Shown here: in pieces, positions 6,610 through 14,589 of the stretch
How positions within the stretch are numbered: position 1 is the first letter of the stretch
How the letters are laid out: every line of letters begins with the position of its first letter
Assembly (NCBI GenBank): GCA_003645395.1
Contig: QNFC01000009.1
Span: forward strand, 1-21,186
DNA length: 21,186 bases
From: Gammaproteobacteria bacterium
GTDB lineage: Bacteria; Pseudomonadota; Gammaproteobacteria; Immundisolibacterales; Immundisolibacteraceae
Reading direction: 5' to 3'
The notes under the pieces: generated by a model
The model's database searches: none
Told to the model about the DNA's origin: nothing
Seen by the model: only the letters and a program-made list of their open reading frames with translations
Position numbers and translations under genes: made by a program

Positions 6610-8667
6610 TTGGATCAAGCTTTAATTAACCGGTTGCAGACAGAGCTCACAGCGCTGCAGGGCTGGATGCGACGCGAACACGCAGACCTTGCTGCGGCTG
6701 TTGCCGATATAGTGGCGGTGATCGCCACCACGCTAAAGGCAGACGGTGCAGGTGTGTGGTTGTTCGATGACGATGACAGGCTGGTTAGCCGCGCACAGTT
6801 TCCTGTTGTTGAAAAAAATATGGCCCTGCTCGGTGAGCTGACTCAAGACCAGTACCCCGTCTATTTTACTGCGTTGGAATCGGAAAGTTATTTGCTGCAT
6901 CGAGATGTTGACGATGCAGCGGTGTTGCCCGAACTGGCCGATAGTTACTTCAAACCTGCAGGCATGATTTCGATGCTCGACCTGCCGGTCCGCCAATCCG
7001 GGGAATTGATCGGTGTGGTCTGTATTGATTCGCAGACCGAGCGCATCTGGAGTGACGATGAAGTGCAGTTTGCAAGCTCTATCGCAACGCTGGTTTCCCT
7101 TTCGGTTGAAAAGGCTAATAGGCGAGCCGCTGACAGGCGTCTACTGCGCCAGCAGCATGAGCTGCAACAGGTGCTCGATAGCATAGTTGAAGGCGTGATT
7201 ACCGTTGATGCGGTTGGGCGGATACTTGCTAGTAACCTGGCTGCAGAGCAAATTTTGGGTTATGACCGAGGTGAGTTGTTGACAGTTACGGTGAAGGAAC
7301 TGTCGCCGGCACTCGATGCAACTGCCACTGAAGCTGAAATAATCGAGGTGATAAAACTTGCCGGGGTAGATATTAATGATGCAACCCAGGAACAGCAGGC
7401 GCGGTGCAAAGATGGCAGTTTGATTCCTATTCGGCTGTCGCTTGTGGAATTACCTGGGGGCCCGGGTAGTGGGAGCCATTATGTGGGTTCATTTTTAGAT
7501 ATTACTACTGAGAAAGCACAGCAGGAACGGTTACGCCGCTCTGAAGCGCTGGAGTCACTGGGCCATTTGAGTGGTGGTGTTGCCCACGATTTCAATAATA
7601 TGCTTGGGGTAGTGCTTGGGTATGCGGAGCTGATTCGTAACCGGGCAAAGGTACTGAACGACACTGATCTAATTTCTAAGGCCGAGAAAATTATTCATGC
7701 CGGCCGGCGTGGCAGTGATCTAACTCGACGTCTGCTAACGTTTTCCAGTCGCTCGCCCGGCACTGCAAAAAGTGTTGATGTGAACCACTTGTTAGAAACC
7801 AGTGCCGAGCTGTTGCGGAAAACATTGACGCCTCGAATTGAACTTAAACTCACTTGTCAGGCTGAGTTGTGGTCGGTATTTCTGGACCCGGGTGAATTTG
7901 AAGACGCCATTTTGAATCTTGCGGTCAATGCCACCCATGCGATAGAACAGCGCGGTACCCTGGAACTGCGTACCGAAAATTGTGAGGTGATGCCGAGGCG
8001 TGCCGGGGAGCTGGAAATGACCCCGGGGGATTACATAAGAGTGAGCGTGATTGATGACGGCAAGGGGATGGAGGGAGCTACCCTGGCGCGGGTGTATGAG
8101 CCTTTCTTCACCTCACGACCTGGCGAGGGCAGCGGCCTTGGACTCAGCCAGGTCTACGGTTTTACCAAAGGAGTGAAGGGCGGCGTGTTTATCCGTTCGC
8201 AGCCAGGCCTCGGTACCCGCGTAGAGTTGTATTTCCCCAGGCATGATGCGGTCAGTGAAGTCGATCTGGAGATGTTCAGCACCGCCGAGCGGCCCGTGCT
8301 AAAGCGCCCCGGCGGTAGTGTGTTAGTAATTGATGACGAATCCGCACTGCGACAGCTGGTCGAGACGGTACTTATTGCCGCTGGCTATCGTGTTGTTGTT
8401 GCACAGAACGGCGCAGAGGGCCTAGCGCTTGCTCTTGAGCAGACCTTTGATCTGGTGTTAAGCGATGTGATCATGCCAGTGATGGACGGATATCAACTAA
8501 CGGAAGCGTTGCTGAAAAAACGGCCTACGCAGAAAATTACCTTGATGACCGGTTACGAGCAATCTGCTACCGGAGATCATGCCTATGCGCAGCGAGTAGT
8601 GTTGCGCAAACCGTTTACGTCGGCGGAGCTTATCAGTGTGGTCGATAAGGCGTTGATGGGATCTTGA
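6610..8667 (+). CDS. Hybrid histidine kinase: GAF-PAS-HisKA-HATPase-receiver
   Basis: A 685-residue protein with no transmembrane segments, so probably cytosolic. Residues about 24-171 form a GAF domain (GAGVWLFDDDDRL, LIGVVCIDS). About 185-300 form a PAS domain (LDSIVEGVITVDAVGRI, KDGSLIPIRLSL). The phospho-acceptor His326 lies in GGVAHDFNNMLG, an H-box of the NtrB-like HDFNN class. The ATPase part has the N box NLAVNATHA, the G1 box DDGKGM and the G2 box GEGSGLGLSQVYGF. The C-terminal receiver (about 570-685) has an acidic pocket (VIDDES), phospho-acceptor Asp619 (LSDVIMPVMDGY) and Lys667 (RKPF). The TTG start at 6610 follows AGAGGCGGG; a later ATG at 6667 is the alternative. No DNA-binding response regulator is adjacent, so output may pass through a separate phosphorelay. 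It overlaps the HAD gene at its 3' end. Confidence 0.93.
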   Translation: MDQALINRLQTELTALQGWMRREHADLAAAVADIVAVIATTLKADGAGVWLFDDDDRLVSRAQFPVVEKNMALLGELTQDQYPVYFTALESESYLLHRDVDDAAVLPELADSYFKPAGMISMLDLPVRQSGELIGVVCIDSQTERIWSDDEVQFASSIATLVSLSVEKANRRAADRRLLRQQHELQQVLDSIVEGVITVDAVGRILASNLAAEQILGYDRGELLTVTVKELSPALDATATEAEIIEVIKLAGVDINDATQEQQARCKDGSLIPIRLSLVELPGGPGSGSHYVGSFLDITTEKAQQERLRRSEALESLGHLSGGVAHDFNNMLGVVLGYAELIRNRAKVLNDTDLISKAEKIIHAGRRGSDLTRRLLTFSSRSPGTAKSVDVNHLLETSAELLRKTLTPRIELKLTCQAELWSVFLDPGEFEDAILNLAVNATHAIEQRGTLELRTENCEVMPRRAGELEMTPGDYIRVSVIDDGKGMEGATLARVYEPFFTSRPGEGSGLGLSQVYGFTKGVKGGVFIRSQPGLGTRVELYFPRHDAVSEVDLEMFSTAERPVLKRPGGSVLVIDDESALRQLVETVLIAAGYRVVVAQNGAEGLALALEQTFDLVLSDVIMPVMDGYQLTEALLKKRPTQKITLMTGYEQSATGDHAYAQRVVLRKPFTSAELISVVDKALMGS

Positions 8668-9290
8668 TTACCAATGTTATTTTTGATTTTGATGGGGTGA
8701 TTGCCGAGCAGGGGTTTCGCCAGGCGCTAGCAGAGTTGACACCAGATAATAATGTCGAGCTTACGGACATTGCCAAGCAAGGCATGCGCGCGCTGCTCAA
8801 ATCTGGCTACGTTACTGGCCAGGGTAGTGAGGCTGATTTCTGGGCGCTGCTGAGTGTTAGCACGAAGCTTGTCGGTGATTCGGCTACGCTTCGAGCGGCG
8901 GTGATTCGCTGTTCCTCGTTGCGGCCACAAATGTTAGCCCTGGTAGATCAATTGCGCAGTAGAGGAGTGCCGGTTGCCCTGTTAAGTGACCACACCGATT
9001 GGCTCGATGAAATTGCGGCCAGCACCGGACTTGCTGGCCATTTCGATTATTTTTACAACAGTTACCACCTACAACGTAGTAAGCGCGATCCGCTGGTGTT
9101 TGATCAGGTATTGACATTAATGGGCCGCAACGCGGAGCAGACATTGTTTGTGGATGATAATCCGGCCAATGTTGAGCGTGCTATTGACCGAGGGTTGCAG
9201 GGTATTGTGTATCAGAACTACGCGCAGTTCAGTGAAGAAATGTCGGCGCTGGGTTTGGCTAAGGCGGTAATTAACGCCGCTGAGGATTAA
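8664..9290 (+). CDS. HAD-superfamily phosphatase-like hydrolase
   Basis: A 208-residue protein with all four HAD motifs: motif I DFDGV (nucleophile Asp8, acid/base Asp10), motif II LLSDH (Ser108), motif III Lys140 (SKRDP), and motif IV FVDDN (Asp164, Asp165). The helical insert after motif I (residues about 17-80) is a type 1 cap, placing it with phosphoglycolate phosphatase and haloacid dehalogenase-like enzymes. The substrate is unknown. The TTG start shares bases with the kinase stop codon (TTGA, 8664-8667), the usual mark of translational coupling. A metabolic phosphatase made in step with a sensor kinase is an unusual partnership. At its 3' end the stop TAA overlaps the stop of the opposing SDR gene. 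Confidence 0.88.
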   Translation: MITNVIFDFDGVIAEQGFRQALAELTPDNNVELTDIAKQGMRALLKSGYVTGQGSEADFWALLSVSTKLVGDSATLRAAVIRCSSLRPQMLALVDQLRSRGVPVALLSDHTDWLDEIAASTGLAGHFDYFYNSYHLQRSKRDPLVFDQVLTLMGRNAEQTLFVDDNPANVERAIDRGLQGIVYQNYAQFSEEMSALGLAKAVINAAED

Positions 9291-10036
9291 ACCGCGGTGA
9301 CCCCGCCATCTACCGGGATAGCGACACCGGTTATATATGAGGCCTCATCACTGGCCAGAAACAGGGCGACCTGAGCGATCTCATGGGGCTCTGCTCCGCG
9401 TCCCAGCAGGGACATCTTTGCGCCGGCTTCAAGTACGTTTTCGCCCAGGCGAGCGACCATGTCGGTGCCGACGAAACCGGGGCAGATGGTGTTGGCTCGG
9501 ATGCCCTTGCGACCATAAGTTGCCGCGACCGACCGGGTAAGCGAGATAATTGCCGCCTTGTTCGCGCTGTAAATATGCAATACCGGCCCACCGATCAACG
9601 CAGCCACCGAGGCGGTGCTGATAACACTGCCACCGCCACTGTCGAGCATTGCTGGCACGGCGTGTTTGCACATCAGGAATACCCCTCTGGCATTTGCGTC
9701 GGTGAGGCGTTGCCAATCATCAACGGTTAGTTTGGTGAGGTTGCCGTCACCACCCTCAACCCCGGCATTGTTGTAGAGCACATCAAGCTGGCCGTAGTGA
9801 TCGAGGGTAGCGGAAATCAATGATTTAACGGAGTCTTCGTCGCTGACATCGCAGGGGTGCCAGAAGGTTTCTAATCCTTGTGCGCGTAACTCGTCAGCCC
9901 ACTGACTGCCGCCGGGGTCAATGTCGCTGATGACCACTTTTGCCCCTTCACGAGCAAAAAGCTCTGCTGCTACTCTGCCGATGCCATTGGCTGCACCGGT
10001 GATGATGGTTACTTTGTTCTTCAGTCGTTCAGTCAT
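9287..10036 (-). CDS. Short-chain dehydrogenase/reductase (classical SDR)
   Basis: A 249-residue classical SDR: NAD(P)-binding TGAANGIG at residues 13-20, NNAG at 89-92, the active-site tetrad Asn115, Ser143, Tyr156 and Lys160 (YSANK), and CPGFVGTDM after the active site. An acidic residue at the end of strand 2 (ISDID, Asp38) suggests a preference for NAD(H). The last residues (AIPVDGGVTAV) are typical of the FabG-like group. The substrate cannot be predicted. The ATG at 10036 begins a standard SDR N-terminus, with no strong ribosome binding site seen. It lies 80 bases downstream of ogt on the same strand, so it may be the last gene of the OYE-ogt-SDR transcript or have its own promoter. Confidence 0.92.
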   Translation of the reverse strand: MTERLKNKVTIITGAANGIGRVAAELFAREGAKVVISDIDPGGSQWADELRAQGLETFWHPCDVSDEDSVKSLISATLDHYGQLDVLYNNAGVEGGDGNLTKLTVDDWQRLTDANARGVFLMCKHAVPAMLDSGGGSVISTASVAALIGGPVLHIYSANKAAIISLTRSVAATYGRKGIRANTICPGFVGTDMVARLGENVLEAGAKMSLLGRGAEPHEIAQVALFLASDEASYITGVAIPVDGGVTAV

Positions 10037-10116
10037 TATTTGGTTAACTCATGCAACGCCGGTTGGCAGGTTAATACGCTAATTGAACTGATTTACCTTT
10101 TGGGGCTGGTATAAGT

Positions 10117-10608
10117 TTACTGGGCTTCCCAGTCAAGCAGTGCCCGTTTGGTTTCAATACCCCAACGATAGCCTCCGAGCGAGCCATTTTTCTGGATTAC
10201 CCGGTGGCAGGGTACCAACAGCGCTACCGGGTTAGCGCCGATAGCCTGGCCGACCGCTCGCGCACTGTTGCAGCAAATCTGGTCGGCAATCTCGCCGTAA
10301 CTGCGGGTTTGGCCGCGAGGGATTTTCATCAGTGCCGCCCATACTTTTTTCTGAAAACCAGTGCCGGTCAATAACAGGGTTGAAGTATCCAGACCCTCGA
10401 TGACTGCTCTTAGCTTTTGACTAGCGCGCGTGTCATTACGCCTGTGATTGGCTTTGAGGTCTTTCTGTTCGGGTTCACCGAAGCCTAATGCGCAAATTGG
10501 GCCCTCTGATTCGGGGGTCTGTCGCCAAATTACGAACGCGTTGCCAAAACGAGTCAGCGCCTGCCCCCACTCAAACCGCGGTGAAGGAGGTGAGTGCTTT
10601 GTTCTCAC
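10117..10608 (-). CDS. ogt: Methylated-DNA--protein-cysteine methyltransferase
   Basis: A 163-residue protein, close to the size of E. coli Ogt. The C-terminal half has the family core: GFQKKVWAALMKIPRGQTRSYGEIA (the DNA-binding region, residues about 84-108), ARAVGQAIGANP with the Arg finger, and PCHRV with acceptor Cys134, then NGSLGGYRWG. It repairs O6-alkylguanine by irreversible transfer of the alkyl group to Cys134. The start is GTG at 10608, overlapping the TGA of the upstream OYE-type gene as GTGA. No separate ribosome binding site is needed if the genes are translationally coupled, and no other plausible start lies before the conserved core. Confidence 0.93.
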   Translation of the reverse strand: MRTKHSPPSPRFEWGQALTRFGNAFVIWRQTPESEGPICALGFGEPEQKDLKANHRRNDTRASQKLRAVIEGLDTSTLLLTGTGFQKKVWAALMKIPRGQTRSYGEIADQICCNSARAVGQAIGANPVALLVPCHRVIQKNGSLGGYRWGIETKRALLDWEAQ

Positions 10609-11891
10609 GCTTGAAAATGGCGTGCTTTGGCGGTTTTCATTTCGGTACGAACCATTTTTATCATTGCCGGCAATATGCCAATGTCCGGGTTCGGGGGCTG
10701 GTTATCAGCGATCCGTGTCATTTGTTCGGCAAACCAGCCGACCTGACCCTGCATGGTAATCATTTTTACGATGCCGATTCTGCTGTTCTGGCTGAGAAAC
10801 CCCGGTCCGAGGCGCTTATCTTGTTCAATAGCGGGTACTTGCTGCAGGGAGCCATCAAGAAGCCCTCTGGCAAGTTCTGGATCGGCGGCGAAGGGTCGGG
10901 ACATGCCGATCATATCCAGTTCACCAGCCGCCAGAGCATCCTGCATCACTCTTAAACTGCGAAACCCTCCGGTAACCGCCACCGGCATGGTGGCGACCTT
11001 GCGAATGGCCTGGGTGTAGTCAAGAAAATAGGCTTCGCGGTCGAGGGTGCTTTGCCGGGGCGGTAATTCTGTTTTTGCTTTATCGCCAGCAAATCCCATC
11101 AGCTGCGGGGCCTCATAGCTACCGCCGGATATTTCCAACAGGTCGATTCCGACTTCGTTAAGCCAGGTGACGACCTGTACGCATTCGTCGAGGGTGAAAC
11201 CGCCTTTTTGAAAATCGGCAGAATTTAATTTGATGCTAATTGGGAAACCCTTCCCCACCCGCTCGCGGGTCGCCTCGACCGACCGTAACAACAGCCGAGC
11301 GCGGTTCTCCAGGGGCCCCCCCCACTGATCAGTCCGACGATTCGTCACCGGCGACAGAAACTGACTGATCAGATAGCCATGGGCGCCATGCAATTGCACG
11401 CCGCTAAATCCTGCCTTTTTCGCGATCTCCGCAGTGGTGGCGTAGCGCTGGATAATCTCTTCGATTTCTGCGCTCTCAAGCCATCGTGGTTTGCCAAAGC
11501 CACCGGCAAGATGCAGTTGTACATCTGAGGCGGATACTGGCTGTTTGTTATTGAGTTTGGCGCACTGGCGGCCAGGGTGGCTAATCTGCATCCACAACTG
11601 ATTGCCCCCTTCCTGGCCGGTTTTAGCCCATGCCTGTAGAGCTTCCAGTCCGGATTCATTCTCGATCACCACGTTACCGGCTTTTTCCAGGTAACGGCGG
11701 TCGATCATCACGTTCCCGGTAATCAGTAACCCTGCACCACCGTGAGACCATCGCCGATAGAGATTTAAATGGCGGCTTGTAGCATGGTCATTAGCGTCGG
11801 CCAGTCCTTCAGTCATCGCCGATTTCATGATTCGATTCGGTATGATCTGCCCACAGGGTAGTGTGAGCGCGTCGGTCAGTTTGGCTGGCAT
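10605..11891 (-). CDS. NADH:flavin oxidoreductase, Old Yellow Enzyme family
   Basis: A 428-residue FMN-dependent TIM-barrel enzyme. Recognisable parts are IIPNRIMKSAM at the N-terminus, LWMQISHPGRQ (residues about 99-109, with FMN-contacting Gln102), and LHGAHGYLISQFLSP (about 167-181, His168 and His171 as substrate-binding pair), followed by NRRTDQWGGPLENRARLL. The later GGFR and GMSRPFAADPELARGLL segments bind the FMN phosphate. Such enzymes reduce activated C=C bonds; no iron-sulfur or second flavin domain follows, so it is the short class rather than the 2,4-dienoyl-CoA reductase type. AGGATTAGAG precedes the ATG at 11891. It is first in a minus-strand unit with ogt, perhaps as an electrophile or alkylation defence pair. 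Confidence 0.93.
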   Translation of the reverse strand: MPAKLTDALTLPCGQIIPNRIMKSAMTEGLADANDHATSRHLNLYRRWSHGGAGLLITGNVMIDRRYLEKAGNVVIENESGLEALQAWAKTGQEGGNQLWMQISHPGRQCAKLNNKQPVSASDVQLHLAGGFGKPRWLESAEIEEIIQRYATTAEIAKKAGFSGVQLHGAHGYLISQFLSPVTNRRTDQWGGPLENRARLLLRSVEATRERVGKGFPISIKLNSADFQKGGFTLDECVQVVTWLNEVGIDLLEISGGSYEAPQLMGFAGDKAKTELPPRQSTLDREAYFLDYTQAIRKVATMPVAVTGGFRSLRVMQDALAAGELDMIGMSRPFAADPELARGLLDGSLQQVPAIEQDKRLGPGFLSQNSRIGIVKMITMQGQVGWFAEQMTRIADNQPPNPDIGILPAMIKMVRTEMKTAKARHFQA

Positions 11892-12002
11892 GTTTTTCTC
11901 TAATCCTGCTGATGTTGGGTAATTGGGTGTTATCTGGATCCTACCTTGTTTTCGCTTCGGTGTTGTCGGTTATCGCTCTTTGTTAAGAGGTGTTTTTGAA
12001 AT

Positions 12003-12839
12003 ATGAAGGTCACGGTAGACGGATTATTTAATTATCCGGTGAAATCTCTTCGCGCCCGCAGTCAGCAACAACTGACTCTAGATGCAGCGGGCCTGCAAGG
12101 TGACCGGCGGTGGATGATCGTCGATGATAAAGGCGGATTTATTACTCAACGGCAATGTCCAAAAATGGCTACGTTGTCCGCAATGCCGGTGGCGGATGGA
12201 TTGAAGCTGGAAAACCTGGCGGGCGAGGTCATCGCTGTACGTATCCCTGGGGCAGGTGCTCCGGCGTTGACCGTGCAGGTTTGGCAGGATAGTTGCCTTG
12301 CTAAAAGTGCAGGCGAAGAAGTTGACCGCTGGTTGTCTGATTATCTGGGTCAATCCTGCCATCTGGTTTACATGCCCGAAGACTGTCGAAGGCTAGTGAA
12401 CGGTTTTATGAATAATCTGGTCGGTTTTGCCGATGGCTATCCGCTGCTGTTGACCTCAACGGCTTCGCTTGATGAGCTAAACCGACGACTCAGCAAGAAA
12501 GGGGCTGATGCGGTGCCGATGAGTCGTTTCAGGCCTAATCTGGTGGTTGAAGGGGGTGAGTTGCTGGAGGCCTTTGCCGAAGACGGATGGGCTGCGCTCA
12601 CTATCGATGGGTTGCGACTGGTGAATGCCAAACCTTGTGGTCGCTGCATGGTGATTACGACTGATCAACTTACTGGTGAAAAACATCGCAGACGAGAACC
12701 TTTAACGACACTGCGGGAGTTTCGCATTGATGCCGAGGGTGAAATTCTGTTTGGTATTAATTTGGTACCCGAGTTCTCCGGTTTGCAACAAAGTCAGGCC
12801 ATCAAACTCGGTGATTGGTTACAGGTCCATTTAAGTTGA
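12003..12839 (+). CDS. MOSC-domain molybdenum-cofactor protein, YcbX-like
   Basis: A 278-residue protein with an N-terminal MOSC beta-barrel (residues 1-120: LFNYPVKSLR, GLQGDRRWMIVDD, FITQRQCPKMA) and a C-terminal MOSC domain (about 125-275: FRPNLVV at 176-182, KPCGRCMVITTDQLTGEK with Cys212 and Cys215, REPLTTLREF). One of these Cys is expected to ligate the molybdenum cofactor, as in YcbX and mammalian mARC, which reduce N-hydroxylated compounds. Unlike E. coli YcbX (about 369 residues) it has no C-terminal 2Fe-2S ferredoxin domain, so electrons must come from a separate partner. The ATG at 12003 is followed by the expected N-terminus. It is the first gene of a three-gene overlapping unit. 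Confidence 0.9.
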   Translation: MKVTVDGLFNYPVKSLRARSQQQLTLDAAGLQGDRRWMIVDDKGGFITQRQCPKMATLSAMPVADGLKLENLAGEVIAVRIPGAGAPALTVQVWQDSCLAKSAGEEVDRWLSDYLGQSCHLVYMPEDCRRLVNGFMNNLVGFADGYPLLLTSTASLDELNRRLSKKGADAVPMSRFRPNLVVEGGELLEAFAEDGWAALTIDGLRLVNAKPCGRCMVITTDQLTGEKHRRREPLTTLREFRIDAEGEILFGINLVPEFSGLQQSQAIKLGDWLQVHLS

Positions 12840-13732
12840 AAGAAAATTCAGCAGCAGATGCGGCGGATGCTGGAGTCAGTGTGGTGATTCCCACCTTCAA
12901 CCGCCGTGAATTACTGCTGCGGGCGTTGGCCTCAGTTTACGCACAGACGTTGCCACCGCAACAGGTGATTGTGGTTGATGATGGCTCGACCGATGGCACT
13001 GGCCTGGCTCTGCAGCAAGCCTACCCGCAGGTCGACTATTTGTGGCAGCCAAATCGCGGCGTTAGCAGTGCGCGTAATGTCGGCATCGGTCAGGCGGATC
13101 AGCCCTGGATCGCCCTGCTCGATAGCGATGACGAGTGGATGCCGGGTAAGCTGGAACGCCAGTTTCAGCGTCTGCGAGAAACCCCGGAGGTCAGAGTTTG
13201 CCACTGCGAGGAGATCTGGATTCGCAACGGGCGTCGAGTAAATTCAGGCAAGCGCCATGTTAAACCCGAGGGTGATGTGTTCGATGATTGCTTGCCACTG
13301 TGCGCTATGTCGCCTTCGTCGATTCTGGTGCACCGCAGTGTCTGGTCAGCGGTCGGCCTGTTCGACGAGCAGCTGCCGGCCTGTGAAGATTATGATTTGT
13401 GGTTGCGGATTGCCGCCCGCTACCCGGTGGCTTTAGTGAAGGAGCCGCAGATAAAAAAATATGGTGGTCACACGGACCAACTCTCGAACGCCTTTTGGGG
13501 CATGGACCGATTTCGCATCCGCGCGTTACAACGGCTGTTGCAGCAGACTCAATTGAGTGCTGAGCAGTATCAGGCGGCGCTGGCAGTGCTGACCGACAAA
13601 ACTGAAATTTATGTTGCTGGCGTTCTCAAGCGCGGACGGCACGCAGAAGCTCAACGGTTGCGGGAGGTTTTGCGAACGTTGACGGATTTGGCGCCAGTGC
13701 AGCCAACGCCCGCTAGTGAGCAAAGTCTATGA
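12836..13732 (+). CDS. Family 2 glycosyltransferase
   Basis: A GT-A fold glycosyltransferase of about 298 residues. The N-terminal VSVVIPTFNRRELLLRAL and VVDDGSTDGT (Asp48, Asp49) bind the nucleotide sugar. DSDDEW (Asp96-Asp99) is the metal-binding DxD-type motif, and CEDYDLWLRIA holds the likely catalytic acidic pair. There is no membrane segment, so it is probably cytosolic; donor and acceptor are unknown. I place the start at the TTG at 12836, which overlaps the MOSC stop as TTGA, mirroring the kinase-HAD junction. A TTG at 12815 would add seven residues. The gene also overlaps the next one as ATGA. A glycosyltransferase between a MOSC protein and a nucleoside phosphorylase-like protein is an odd set. 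Confidence 0.88.
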   Translation: MKENSAADAADAGVSVVIPTFNRRELLLRALASVYAQTLPPQQVIVVDDGSTDGTGLALQQAYPQVDYLWQPNRGVSSARNVGIGQADQPWIALLDSDDEWMPGKLERQFQRLRETPEVRVCHCEEIWIRNGRRVNSGKRHVKPEGDVFDDCLPLCAMSPSSILVHRSVWSAVGLFDEQLPACEDYDLWLRIAARYPVALVKEPQIKKYGGHTDQLSNAFWGMDRFRIRALQRLLQQTQLSAEQYQAALAVLTDKTEIYVAGVLKRGRHAEAQRLREVLRTLTDLAPVQPTPASEQSL

Positions 13733-14589
13733 TTAACCTGCTGGTTGCTTTGCAGGCCGAAGCAAAGCCGATCATCCGTCATTTTGGCTTGAGCGGTAAG
13801 CCACCGGTGGCGGGGTTTCGCCGGTATGGGAATGCACAGATAAATTTACTGGTGACCGGCGTGGGCTCGGTGGCGATGGCCAGTGGCGTAACCCTGCTGG
13901 CGATGGAGTCTCTGTTGGCGGAGGGATCAGCACCGAGTGCCGCTGCATGGGTTAACGTTGGTATTGCCGGGCATGGCGACCTGCCACTGGGTACTGCTTT
14001 TCTGGCTAGTAAAATCACGGATCAGAGCTCCGGATTATGCTGGTATCCGCCTCAGGTTTTGCAGGCAGATATTCCCCGACATGAATTGATTACCGTGGCC
14101 ACCCCGGCGCAGGAATACCCTGGGGATGCTGCAGTAGACATGGAAGCCAGCGGGTTTTATCCGACCGCGTGTCGTTTTGTCACCGGGGAGTTGGTGCAGT
14201 GTTTGAAGGTGGTTTCTGATAACAGGGGCCACCCTGCGACGCGACTGGATGAAGGCGTGATTGGTGAACGAATGGTCGAACTGCTCGAACCATTAGCAGG
14301 GGTAATAGACGAATTACACAGCCTGGCGATGACACTGCCGCGACCAGTTATAGGTGAAGTGGCTCTGCAGCCTTATTTACAACGCTGGCGTTTCAGCCAC
14401 GCCCAACGGCTTCAGTTATCCCGCCTGCTGCACGACTATCAGCTGCTCAGTGGTGCTTTGCCTGATATGGGCGTTTTTAAACAGCAGAAGACGGGGAAAG
14501 CACTATTGATCGCACTGGACGCTGACTTGCTTGTCCAGCGCGCAGATTATTTGTTATCGATGGGTTCCGATTTAGCCTCTGCAGGTTGA
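13729..14589 (+). CDS. Nucleoside phosphorylase-like protein (MTA/SAH nucleosidase fold)
   Basis: The N-terminal 195 residues look like a nucleoside phosphorylase/MTAN domain: LLVALQAEAKPII, LLVTGVGSVAMASG, WVNVGIAGHGDLPLGTA, VDMEASGFY (136-143, the ribose-binding Met-Glu) and LKVVSDN (163-165, with the catalytic Asp position). The stretch between GDLPLG and VDMEA is about 53 residues, clearly shorter than the roughly 90 in E. coli MTAN, so the base- and 5'-group pocket must differ. Residues about 196-286 are a helical extension absent from MTAN. HpnG-like enzymes of hopanoid synthesis belong to the same broad family, but no hopanoid gene is nearby. The ATG overlaps the glycosyltransferase stop as ATGA. 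The last 43 bases overlap the end of the opposing TRAP gene. Confidence 0.8.
   Translation: MINLLVALQAEAKPIIRHFGLSGKPPVAGFRRYGNAQINLLVTGVGSVAMASGVTLLAMESLLAEGSAPSAAAWVNVGIAGHGDLPLGTAFLASKITDQSSGLCWYPPQVLQADIPRHELITVATPAQEYPGDAAVDMEASGFYPTACRFVTGELVQCLKVVSDNRGHPATRLDEGVIGERMVELLEPLAGVIDELHSLAMTLPRPVIGEVALQPYLQRWRFSHAQRLQLSRLLHDYQLLSGALPDMGVFKQQKTGKALLIALDADLLVQRADYLLSMGSDLASAG

Noticed and set aside
9287..9290. Stop codons of the HAD and SDR genes overlapping in TTAA
   Set aside because: A common outcome for convergent genes in compact genomes; nothing more to explain.
10488..10955. Open plus-strand frame of 155 codons across the ogt-OYE junction
   Set aside because: Antisense to two solid enzyme genes, with no domain and no ribosome binding site.
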